Assembly (NCBI GenBank): GCA_011620705.1
Contig: WOYR01000139.1
Location: 1 to 8,209, forward strand
DNA: 8,209 bases
Source of the DNA: Microbacteriaceae bacterium
GTDB lineage: Bacteria > Actinomycetota > Actinomycetes > Actinomycetales > Microbacteriaceae
Direction: 5' to 3'
Shown one piece after another: positions 1 to 5,568 of the stretch. Both the position numbers and the translations under genes were made by a program. The notes beneath the pieces are model-generated. The model was not told the origin of the DNA, did not search any database, and saw only the letters and a list, made by a program, of their open reading frames with translations. Numbering within the stretch: position 1 is the first letter of the stretch; the number at the start of each line of letters is the position of its first letter.

Positions 1-608
1 GCGTTCTGCTCGACCATGATCACGGTGACGCCGGTCATGTTGATCTTGCGCGTGCGGATGAAGGTCTCGTCCTGGCGCACCGGCGACAGACCGGCCGACG
101 GCTCGTCGAGCAGCAGCACGCTCGGCTCCATCATGAGCGCGCGGGCCATCGCGAGCGACTGCCGTTCGCCGCCCGAGAGGCCGCCCGCGCGCTGCCGGCG
201 GCGCTGCCCCAGCACGGGGAACAACTCGTACATGGCATCCAGCCGAGCGGCGAGACCGCGAGGCCGCAGGAAGAGCCCCATCTGCAGGTTCTCCTCGATC
301 GTGAGCGAGGGGAACACGTTGTTGGTCTGCGGGACGAAGCCCACGCCGGTCTGCACCAGCTTGTTGGCCTTCTGGTTGGTGATGTCCTCGCCGCCCAGCG
401 TCACCTTGCCGGAGCGGACCGGCACCAGGCCGAACAGCGCCTTGAGCAGGGTCGACTTGCCGGCGCCATTCGGGCCGATGATCCCGATGAGCTCGCCCGG
501 ATATGCGGTCAGGTTGCAGCCGTGCAGGATGTCGATGCCGGGCAGGTAGCCCGCGACGAGTTCCTCCGCCTTCACCAGCGGTTCGCCGGTTCCCGTGTAC
601 ACGACCAT
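1..608 (-). CDS. livF: Branched-chain amino acid ABC transporter ATPase LivF (3' end outside window)
   Basis: One of the two cytoplasmic ATPases that power the LivFGHM importer; it hydrolyses ATP to drive uptake of leucine, isoleucine, valine or related amino acids. My translation gives 202 complete codons from an ATG at 608. Walker A GPNGAGKS lies at residues 45-52, the Q-loop glutamine at about 94 (FVPQ), the ABC signature LSGGE at 144-148, Walker B VLLLDEP at 164-170 and the D-loop SAGLSP at 171-176. The usual switch histidine is replaced in MVEQN, which is normal for LivF. LivF proteins are about 235 residues, so roughly 30-35 C-terminal residues lie beyond base 1. The ATG shares one base with the livG stop codon (TGATG), indicating translational coupling, and a purine-rich Shine-Dalgarno (AAGGAAGGGG, 619-628) lies 10 nt upstream inside livG. 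The family and the LivF rather than LivG assignment are secure; the exact substrate is inferred. Confidence 0.95.
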   Translation of the reverse strand, partial: MVVYTGTGEPLVKAEELVAGYLPGIDILHGCNLTAYPGELIGIIGPNGAGKSTLLKALFGLVPVRSGKVTLGGEDITNQKANKLVQTGVGFVPQTNNVFPSLTIEENLQMGLFLRPRGLAARLDAMYELFPVLGQRRRQRAGGLSGGERQSLAMARALMMEPSVLLLDEPSAGLSPVRQDETFIRTRKINMTGVTVIMVEQN

Positions 609-1633
609 CAGTCGCCGTCCCCTTCCTTCTCGCGCACGGACTCGGCATAGGCCTCGACCGCCTCCTCCGCCTTGGCGAGCTCGACGTCCTCCTCGGCGAT
701 GGCCGTGTCGAAGTCCTCATTCAGCACCGCATCGTCGCCCAGGTCCTGGTCGTGGTGGGAGCCAAGGTATGCGTCGATGACCGCCTGGTTCTGCATGACG
801 TTGCCGGGCCGGCCCTCGGCGACCAGCTTGCCCTCCGCCATCACGACCACCCAGTCCGAGATGAAGCGCACCATGTGCATGTCGTGCTCGACGAACAGCA
901 CGGTCGTGCCGGTGTCGCGCAGATTCTGGATGTGGCCGAGCAGCGACTGGGTCAGTGCCGGGTTGACGCCGGCCATCGGCTCGTCGAGCATGATCATCGC
1001 CGGGTTGCTCATCAGCGCCCGCGCCATCTCCAGGAGCTTCCGCTGGCCGCCGGACAGGCTGCCCGCGTAGTCGTCCTTCTTCTCGAGCAGCTTGAAGCGG
1101 TCGAGCAGTTCCTCCGCCTGCGCGCGGATGACCTTCTCCTTGCCGCGCCAGATCGGCCAGATCGCGGAGCGGCTCAGCAGCTCTCCGGTCTGCTGCTGGG
1201 AGCCCAGCAGCATGTTGTCCATGACCGTCATGGCCGAGAGCGCCTTCGTGAGCTGGAAGGTGCGCACCATGCCCGTGCGCGCCACCTTGTAGGCACTGGT
1301 CGAGACCAAGGAGCGGCCTTGGAACTCCCAGCGCGGCTTGGCGGCGCCGCCCTGCGGCTTGTCCGGGATGTCGAACCCCGTCAGCAGATTGAAGAAAGTG
1401 GTCTTCCCGGCGCCGTTCGGGCCGATCAGCGCCGTGATCGAGCCCTTCTGGACCTCCAGGTGATCCACGTCGACCGCTGCGATCCCGCCGAACCGCCGGG
1501 TGATGCTGTCCACCGTGAGAATCGGGTTGGGCTTGGCCGATCCCGGCAACTCGTCGACTGCGCCGAGCTTCTTGCGCAGCTCGGCCCGGTCGTAGTCGTA
1601 GTCGGGGTCGATGAGCTTCTGGTTGTCAGTCAC
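608..1633 (-). CDS. livG: Branched-chain amino acid ABC transporter ATPase LivG, with acidic C-terminal tail
   Basis: Second cytoplasmic ATPase of the Liv importer, 341 residues against about 255 in E. coli LivG. Walker A GPNGAGKT is at residues 71-78, the Q-loop glutamine at about 127 (VRTFQ), signature LSGGQ at 193-197, Walker B MIMLDEP at 213-219 and the switch histidine at about 250 (FVEHDM), so the site looks catalytically complete. The extra length comes from about 35 N-terminal residues (tyrosine and acidic rich), a short insert after Walker A (about residues 90-105) and a strongly acidic, probably helical tail from about 292 to 341. The start is GTG at 1633, overlapping the livM stop by 8 bases; AAGGAG at 1644-1649 lies 10 nt upstream and supports it. 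The extensions are visible in the sequence, but their role is unknown. Pairs with LivF downstream and with the LivH/LivM permeases upstream. Confidence 0.95.
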   Translation of the reverse strand: MTDNQKLIDPDYDYDRAELRKKLGAVDELPGSAKPNPILTVDSITRRFGGIAAVDVDHLEVQKGSITALIGPNGAGKTTFFNLLTGFDIPDKPQGGAAKPRWEFQGRSLVSTSAYKVARTGMVRTFQLTKALSAMTVMDNMLLGSQQQTGELLSRSAIWPIWRGKEKVIRAQAEELLDRFKLLEKKDDYAGSLSGGQRKLLEMARALMSNPAMIMLDEPMAGVNPALTQSLLGHIQNLRDTGTTVLFVEHDMHMVRFISDWVVVMAEGKLVAEGRPGNVMQNQAVIDAYLGSHHDQDLGDDAVLNEDFDTAIAEEDVELAKAEEAVEAYAESVREKEGDGD

Positions 1634-2624
1634 CGAAGGCCAACTCCTTCTTGTTGCCGAGGATGCCCTGCGGTCTGAAGATCACCAGCAGCATCAGGCC
1701 GATGCCGACGACGATCCAGGTCACCTGCGGGATCTGCTGCTGGCTCAGCACCGAGGAGGGGACCCAGAATCCGATCGAGTCGCGCAGGAAGACCAGGACC
1801 AGCCAGTACAGGAAGGTGCCGAGCAGGGGTCCGAAGACGGTCGCCGCGCCGCCGAGCAGGAGGCAGGTGTACAGCTCGAAGGTCAGGGTGCGCCCCATGG
1901 CGTCCGCCGACACCGAGGTCGCGAGCACGTTGACGATGCCCGCCACCGCGCCGAACAGGCCGCCGATCACGAGGCTCTGCGTCTTGTAGACCGTCACGTT
2001 CTTGCCGAGGCTGCGCACGGCATCCTCGTCCTCGCGGATGCCGCGGAGCACCCGGCCCCACGGACTGCGCACGAGCAGGAACGAGATCGCGATGCAGACG
2101 GCGACGAGGCTCCACGCCACGATGCGCAGCCACCAGCTGTCGCCCTCGGTGAACGGGTAGTTGTACGGCCCGATCTGGAAGAGCCCGATCTGCGGCAGCG
2201 GCGACAGGGCCGCGAAGGGCTTCGAGAACGCCGACCCGGGGATGCCGAACGTGCCGCCGGTGAACGGCGCGAGCAGCTGATTGTCCCCGATCAATCGCAC
2301 GATCTCGGCGGCCGCGATCGTGACGATGGCGAGATAGTCCCCGCGCAGCTTCAAGGTCGGCAAGCCGAGAGCCAGCGCGAACAGCACCGCTCCCACCAGG
2401 GCGACGACGACTCCCAGCCAGAAGTTCTGGGTGAACCTGACGGTGATCGCGAACCCGTATGCGCCGATGAGCATGAAGCCGGCCTGACCGATGTTCAGCA
2501 GGCCGGTGAAGCCGAAGTGGATGTTCAGGCCGATGGCGGCGATGACGTACGACGCGGTGATGACGGACAGGATCGTCGACCCGAAGTCGGTGAACAGATT
2601 GGTGAAGTAGAAGCCGATGTCCAT
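1626..2624 (-). CDS. livM: Branched-chain amino acid ABC transporter permease LivM
   Basis: Integral membrane half of the Liv channel, 332 residues, which partners LivH to form the translocation path for branched-chain amino acids. The sequence is mostly hydrophobic, with multiple membrane segments. It carries the LivM-type signature around residues 34-60 (NIHFGFTGLLNIGQAGF), a glycine-rich segment near 85-105, the cytoplasmic coupling loop GRVLRGIREDEDAVRSLGKN at about 190-209 that should dock onto LivG/LivF, and the closing RPQGILG motif at 317-323, also found at the end of LivH here. Length is close to other actinobacterial LivM proteins; E. coli LivM is longer because of an N-terminal extension. 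The ATG at 2624 follows the livH stop by 3 nt, and AAGGAG (2640-2645) lies in the last livH codons with a rather long spacer of 15 nt. The stop overlaps the livG start. Confidence 0.94.
   Translation of the reverse strand: MDIGFYFTNLFTDFGSTILSVITASYVIAAIGLNIHFGFTGLLNIGQAGFMLIGAYGFAITVRFTQNFWLGVVVALVGAVLFALALGLPTLKLRGDYLAIVTIAAAEIVRLIGDNQLLAPFTGGTFGIPGSAFSKPFAALSPLPQIGLFQIGPYNYPFTEGDSWWLRIVAWSLVAVCIAISFLLVRSPWGRVLRGIREDEDAVRSLGKNVTVYKTQSLVIGGLFGAVAGIVNVLATSVSADAMGRTLTFELYTCLLLGGAATVFGPLLGTFLYWLVLVFLRDSIGFWVPSSVLSQQQIPQVTWIVVGIGLMLLVIFRPQGILGNKKELAFGD
1644..1649 (-). promoter_or_regulatory. Shine-Dalgarno AAGGAG fixing the livG GTG start
   Basis: AAGGAG lies 10 nt before the GTG at 1633, inside the 3' end of livM. 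It supports the GTG start, and hence the N-terminal extension of LivG, since the ATPase core begins only about 35 residues later. The site is embedded in translated livM sequence, consistent with coupled translation of the two genes. Confidence 0.6.
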
Positions 2625-2627
2625 GAC

Positions 2628-3956
2628 CTAGCCAACCCTCTCCTTGCGGCCCAGGATGCCCTGCGGTCGCACCAACAGCACCACGATCAGGATCACGAGC
2701 CCGGTGGCGTACTTGAGGTCCTGCGGGATGAACAGCGTGCTCATGTTGGCCACGACGCCGATGATCAGCGACCCGATCAGGGCCCCGAACGCCGTGCCGA
2801 TGCCGCCCAGGGTCACCGCCGCGAAGACCAGCAGCAGCAATTGCGCGCCGGTCAGCCAGTACACGCCCCCGTTGACGAGGGCGTACAGGACGCCGGAGAG
2901 CCCGGCGAGTCCGGTCGAGACGATCCAGACGATCCGGATGACGCGCTCGACATCGATCCCGGATGCCGCGGCCAGCGCGCGGTTGTCGGCCACCGCGCGG
3001 GTGGCGCGGCCGAGCCGGGTGAAGATGAGCGCGAAGCCGACCAGGGCCAGCACGATCACGGACACCAGCATCGACCAGTACGCGGTCGGGGTGATGTCGA
3101 GCGGACCCGTGTTGAGCTCGAGGTTGGTGGCGACCGGGTACACGTTCGCCCCGAACAGCAGCTGGAACACGTACTCGAGCGCGAGCGACAGTCCGATCGT
3201 GACCACCATGAGCTGCGTGAGCCCCAGGCCGCGCTTGCGCAGCGGACCCCAGATCAGCTTGTCCTGCAGGTAGCCGGACAGGGCGGTGAGGGCGATCACC
3301 AGGATCGCGGACACGATGATGTTGATCCCCAGCTGCACCGCGAAGACGTAGGCCAGGAATCCGCCGAGGGTGATCTGCTCGGAGTGCGCGAAGTTGGACA
3401 GCCCCGTCGTGCCGTAGATGAGCGAGAGTCCGATCGCGGCGAGCGCGAGCAGCAGGCCGAGCAGGAGCCCCTGCGAGAACTGCTGCCAGACGAGCTGGTA
3501 GTAGGGAACGGCCGCCGGCCCGCTGTTCACCGAGCCCTTGACGTGGCCGTTGAGGGCGAAGCCGGCCGGGGTGATGTTGCTGAGCTCGACGGTGACGGTG
3601 AGCGTCGAGGTCTTGGGGGTGACGCCCTCGGGCAGCGACGCCGCGTCGAGCTCGACCGTGTATGCGCCTGCCTCGGAGACCTTGAAGAAGAAGGAGCCGT
3701 TCTTGGCCGTCTTGGCGCTGCCGCTCGCTCCGGAGGGGGACGTGACCGTGATCTTGGCGCCGGGAACGGGATTGCGGTTGTCGTCGATGACCTTGCCCTG
3801 CAGGCATCCGCTCGCTTCGTCGGCGACGCAGCTCGTGCCGCTGGTGATGGGCGAGGCGGCCGATGCGGACTCGGCGGAGAGGATGCCGAGCGCGCCCGCC
3901 ACGACAACGATGGCGGCTGCGATGATGCGGCCCCGGCGGCGGGTGGAGTGGAGCAT
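2628..3956 (-). CDS. livH: Branched-chain amino acid ABC transporter permease LivH with exported N-terminal carboxypeptidase-regulatory-like domain
   Basis: Second membrane subunit of the Liv channel. At 442 residues it is about 140-150 longer than a standard LivH (about 290-310). Residues 1-33 look like a secretion signal: RRRGR, then a hydrophobic stretch, then a possible ASA cleavage site. Residues about 52-138 match the carboxypeptidase-regulatory-like beta-sandwich pattern: GKVIDDNRNPVPGAKITV, then AKNGSFFFKV, then AGAYTVEL. Two cysteines (43, 51) precede it. The standard permease begins near residue 155 (WQQFSQGLLLGLLLALAAIG), with the LivH hallmark IYGTTGLSNFAHSE at about 180-193, the coupling loop GRATRAVADNRALAAASGID at 316-335 and the terminal RPQGILG motif at 430-436. 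The frame is continuous, so the extension is a genuine part of this protein, not a separate gene. The ATG at 3956 has GGAAGG 6 nt upstream. The extra domain should face outward; its function is unknown, with cell-wall contact or receptor docking as possibilities. Confidence 0.93.
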   Translation of the reverse strand: MLHSTRRRGRIIAAAIVVVAGALGILSAESASAASPITSGTSCVADEASGCLQGKVIDDNRNPVPGAKITVTSPSGASGSAKTAKNGSFFFKVSEAGAYTVELDAASLPEGVTPKTSTLTVTVELSNITPAGFALNGHVKGSVNSGPAAVPYYQLVWQQFSQGLLLGLLLALAAIGLSLIYGTTGLSNFAHSEQITLGGFLAYVFAVQLGINIIVSAILVIALTALSGYLQDKLIWGPLRKRGLGLTQLMVVTIGLSLALEYVFQLLFGANVYPVATNLELNTGPLDITPTAYWSMLVSVIVLALVGFALIFTRLGRATRAVADNRALAAASGIDVERVIRIVWIVSTGLAGLSGVLYALVNGGVYWLTGAQLLLLVFAAVTLGGIGTAFGALIGSLIIGVVANMSTLFIPQDLKYATGLVILIVVLLVRPQGILGRKERVG

Positions 3957-3962
3957 GGGGGA

Positions 3963-3968
3963 CCTTCC
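3963..3968 (-). promoter_or_regulatory. Shine-Dalgarno GGAAGG for livH
   Basis: GGAAGG ends 6 nt before the ATG at 3956. It supports the long form of LivH, including the signal peptide and extra domain, over a shorter internal start at the permease core. It lies just past the intercistronic hairpin, so the site would remain accessible in transcripts that read through. Confidence 0.65.
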
Positions 3969-3974
3969 GGGAAG

Positions 3975-4009
3975 AGACGGGTGCCGGCCATGATGACCGG
4001 CACCCGTCT
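3975..4009 (-). terminator. Intercistronic hairpin between livJ and livH (attenuator or mRNA-stabilising stem)
   Basis: Perfect 13-bp inverted repeat: the plus-strand arms AGACGGGTGCCGG (3975-3987) and CCGGCACCCGTCT (3997-4009) flank a 9-nt loop. It sits 14 nt after the livJ stop and 18 nt before the livH start. Only a weak pyrimidine run (TCTCTTCC) follows it on the transcript, so it is not a classic full terminator. Partial termination, or protection of the livJ 3' end from exonucleases, would yield more receptor than permease, as is common in binding-protein transporter operons. The structure is seen directly; the effect is inferred. Confidence 0.7.
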
Positions 4010-4023
4010 GGTGCAGCGGAGTA

Positions 4024-5361
4024 CTACTTGCCGATCGTCGCCTTCACCCCGGTGAGGAACTTGGCGGCGGTGTTCTTGCCCGACGCCTCGTAGATCCCGA
4101 CGTACGCCGTCGAGGGGTTGTGCTGGTCGTTCAGCGGTCCGATGGACGAGGGACCCTGGTACCAGATGTCCTTCGTCCCGCCCTTGATCAACTTCAGGCA
4201 GTCCGCGTAGCTCTTGCAGACGGTCCCGCCCGTGGTGCCGGTCACCGGCAGGATGAAGGGCTCGATCGATGCCGAGTCGTCCTTGCCCGCCAGGGAGGCG
4301 GCCAGGGCCAGCGTGATCACGGCGTCGTACGACTCGGGGCCGTAGTTGTAGATCCCGCCGAGGTCCTTGCCCTTGCCGTCGTTCGCCTTGTACCAGCCGT
4401 TGAGCTCCGCCTTGAAGCTCTTGTCGGCGTCGACGCCCTGCTGGGTGCCCTTGGCGCCCGTCAGGTCGGGGACGCCGGCCGTCTTCGTGTAGTCGCTCAG
4501 GTTGCCGTCCACGAAGTAGAGCTTCGAACCGGCGAAGCCGGCCGAGCCCAGCGCGGGAAGGATCTGCGCGGTCTGCTCGAACGCGATGATCGCGATGACG
4601 TCCGGCTGGGCGGCCAGGACGTTGTTCACGATCGTGCCGAACGAGGTCTCGGTGGACGGGAACTCCTGGCCCGCCTTGCCGTAGACGACCGAACCGCCGC
4701 CGGCCTCGAGGCTCGACTGCAGGGTGTCGCGCAGGTTGATGCCGTATGCGTCGTTGAACACCAGGATCCCGACCTTCGCTCCGGGCACGTCCGTCAGGAT
4801 CTGCTTGGCGAGGGCGTCGCCCTCCGAAGCGTTCGGGGCGACGTTGCGGAAGAAGTGCGCCTCACCGGCCAGCGCGTCGTCGGTCGCCGCGGGCGAGAAG
4901 ACGACGGTGCCGGTCGGCTGGGTCACCGGGAGGATGTTGTGCGTGACGCTCGAGGACTCCGGTCCGACGATCGCCGAGGGCTTGGCCTGGATGAGCGCCT
5001 TGATGTTGGAGTCGCCGGTGGCCTTGTGGTCGCCGTCGCTGGAGTCCTGCGAGATGATGCAGGCCTTCTTGCCGTTGACGCCGCCCGCCGCGTTGATGTC
5101 CGACAGGGCCGCGCCGACTCCGGCGACAGCCGGCGGAGCGAGGAACGAGAGCGAACCGGTGAGCGGCAGGAACGAGCCCAGCGCGAAGGTGGACGACGAG
5201 TCCTCGCCCGAGCCGCACGCGGCGGCGGCGGGCTGAACTGCGGCCGATGAGGAGGTGGTGGCCGACGGCGTCGTGGTGGCGCAGCCGGCGACGAGCAGCG
5301 CGATGGCCGCCGTTCCGGCCAGCCCGGCCACGATGCGCCGGCGGGGGGTGGAGAGTTTCAC
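4024..5361 (-). CDS. livJ: Branched-chain amino acid ABC transporter substrate-binding lipoprotein LivJ
   Basis: Extracellular solute receptor of the Liv importer, 445 residues, Leu/Ile/Val-binding (Peripla_BP_6, type I periplasmic-binding) family. The N-terminus has a basic region (KLSTPRRR), a hydrophobic core and a lipobox LVAGC with lipidated Cys27, followed by a Ser/Thr/Ala linker to about residue 57. The mature lobe starts at FALGSFLPLTGSLSFLAPP and contains ALSDINAAGGVNGK (85-98), the serine-rich binding segment VGPESSSVTH (132-141) and FSPAATDD (155-162), which correspond to the ligand-contact loops of E. coli LivJ. Cys382 and Cys388 are positioned for a disulfide, and the neighbouring receptor has the same pair. 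The start is GTG at 5361, with GAAAGGG 8 nt upstream. The gene is the first of the livJHMGF group and has its own upstream regulatory region. The exact ligand (branched-chain amino acids, amides or another small polar compound) cannot be read from sequence. Confidence 0.93.
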   Translation of the reverse strand: MKLSTPRRRIVAGLAGTAAIALLVAGCATTTPSATTSSSAAVQPAAAACGSGEDSSSTFALGSFLPLTGSLSFLAPPAVAGVGAALSDINAAGGVNGKKACIISQDSSDGDHKATGDSNIKALIQAKPSAIVGPESSSVTHNILPVTQPTGTVVFSPAATDDALAGEAHFFRNVAPNASEGDALAKQILTDVPGAKVGILVFNDAYGINLRDTLQSSLEAGGGSVVYGKAGQEFPSTETSFGTIVNNVLAAQPDVIAIIAFEQTAQILPALGSAGFAGSKLYFVDGNLSDYTKTAGVPDLTGAKGTQQGVDADKSFKAELNGWYKANDGKGKDLGGIYNYGPESYDAVITLALAASLAGKDDSASIEPFILPVTGTTGGTVCKSYADCLKLIKGGTKDIWYQGPSSIGPLNDQHNPSTAYVGIYEASGKNTAAKFLTGVKATIGK

Positions 5362-5369
5362 TGTGGTGA

Positions 5370-5376
5370 CCCTTTC
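5370..5376 (-). promoter_or_regulatory. Shine-Dalgarno GAAAGGG for livJ
   Basis: GAAAGGG ends 8 nt before the GTG at 5361, an optimal spacing. It fixes the GTG as the start and gives a full lipoprotein signal peptide beginning with a short basic region. Confidence 0.7.
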
Positions 5377-5427
5377 TGATGCACGAAAAGAGGGAACCGC
5401 TCTGCGAGCAGATTTCTCATTGGGATG

Positions 5428-5455
5428 ACCCTATTCCCTGCCTTGTTTCCGGCAA
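5428..5455 (-). promoter_or_regulatory. Candidate sigma-70-type promoter of livJ
   Basis: Reading the minus strand, TTGCCG (5450-5455) and TAGGGT (5428-5433) are separated by 16 nt and resemble -35 and -10 elements of a housekeeping sigma promoter. Transcription would begin near 5421, giving a leader of about 60 nt before the GTG. The -35 hexamer falls inside the downstream GlnR-like half-site pair. Assigned by eye; other promoters in the 207-bp gap are possible. Confidence 0.45.
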
Positions 5456-5481
5456 GTCACGAGATGTTTCGGCAGAGTGTC
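5445..5481 (-). promoter_or_regulatory. GlnR-like operator upstream of livJ
   Basis: On the minus strand there are two consecutive half-site pairs. The first is GACAC (5477-5481), 6 nt, GAAAC (5466-5470). After 5 nt comes the second: GTGAC (5456-5460), 6 nt, GAAAC (5445-5449). The published actinobacterial GlnR box is GTnAC-n6-GAAAC repeated with a 6-nt gap, so this differs by one base in the first half-site and one nucleotide in the central spacer. GlnR is an OmpR-type nitrogen-limitation regulator that controls ammonium and amino acid uptake genes, which fits a Liv importer. The regulator itself is not in the window, so the name is an inference from the motif. Confidence 0.5.
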
Positions 5482-5494
5482 GGTGAGTGCTCCG

Positions 5495-5509
5495 CCCCCG
5501 TAAAGGGGG
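5495..5509 (-). other. Small G/C hairpin in the livJ upstream region
   Basis: CCCCC and GGGGG arms flank a 5-nt loop, with no T-run after them on either strand. It lies between the two clusters of GTnAC half-sites and upstream of the candidate livJ promoter. It may add to termination of transcription coming from the upstream receptor gene, or may be incidental. Confidence 0.3.
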
Positions 5510-5515
5510 ACCGGG

Positions 5516-5541
5516 GTCACAGGATCGTTACTTTCCGTTAC
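5516..5541 (-). promoter_or_regulatory. Cluster of three GTnAC half-sites upstream of livJ
   Basis: On the minus strand GTAAC (5537-5541), 5 nt, GTAAC (5527-5531), 6 nt, GTGAC (5516-5520). Three direct repeats on one helical face, about one DNA turn apart, are the arrangement bound by tandem OmpR-family regulators such as GlnR. The cluster lies about 75-105 bp upstream of the candidate livJ start of transcription, a position suited to activation. It begins only 28 bp past the stop codon of the upstream receptor gene. Confidence 0.4.
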
Positions 5542-5544
5542 CTG

Positions 5545-5567
5545 CGGATCGGCCTCCCGGCGATCCG
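5545..5567 (-). terminator. Candidate terminator hairpin after the second receptor gene
   Basis: Perfect 7-bp inverted repeat (arms CGGATCG and CGATCCG) with a 9-nt loop, starting 1 nt after the TGA stop at 5569-5571. There is no U-run behind it, so termination may be incomplete or Rho-assisted. It partly separates this gene from livJ. Confidence 0.4.
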
Positions 5568-5568
5568 T

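Noticed and set aside
3..14. LivF lacks the ABC switch histidine (reads VEQN)
   Set aside because: LivF family members normally have this replacement, including the E. coli protein, so it is not a defect.
1630..3807. Minus-strand frame of 725 codons overlapping livM and livH in another frame
   Set aside because: It is an Arg/His/Pro-rich shifted reading of the permease genes; the true frames have complete membrane protein motifs, start codons and ribosome-binding sites.
2628..3956. livH extension as a separate small gene fused by a sequencing error
   Set aside because: The frame is continuous with no stop or start between the domain and the permease, and the only good ribosome-binding site is at the long start.
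1611..4055. Plus-strand open frame of 814 codons opposite livM and livH
   Set aside because: It is antisense to two well-recognised genes, its composition (many Arg, Asp, Glu, Gln, His repeats) is what high-GC third positions create in the complementary frame, and it has no recognisable domain.
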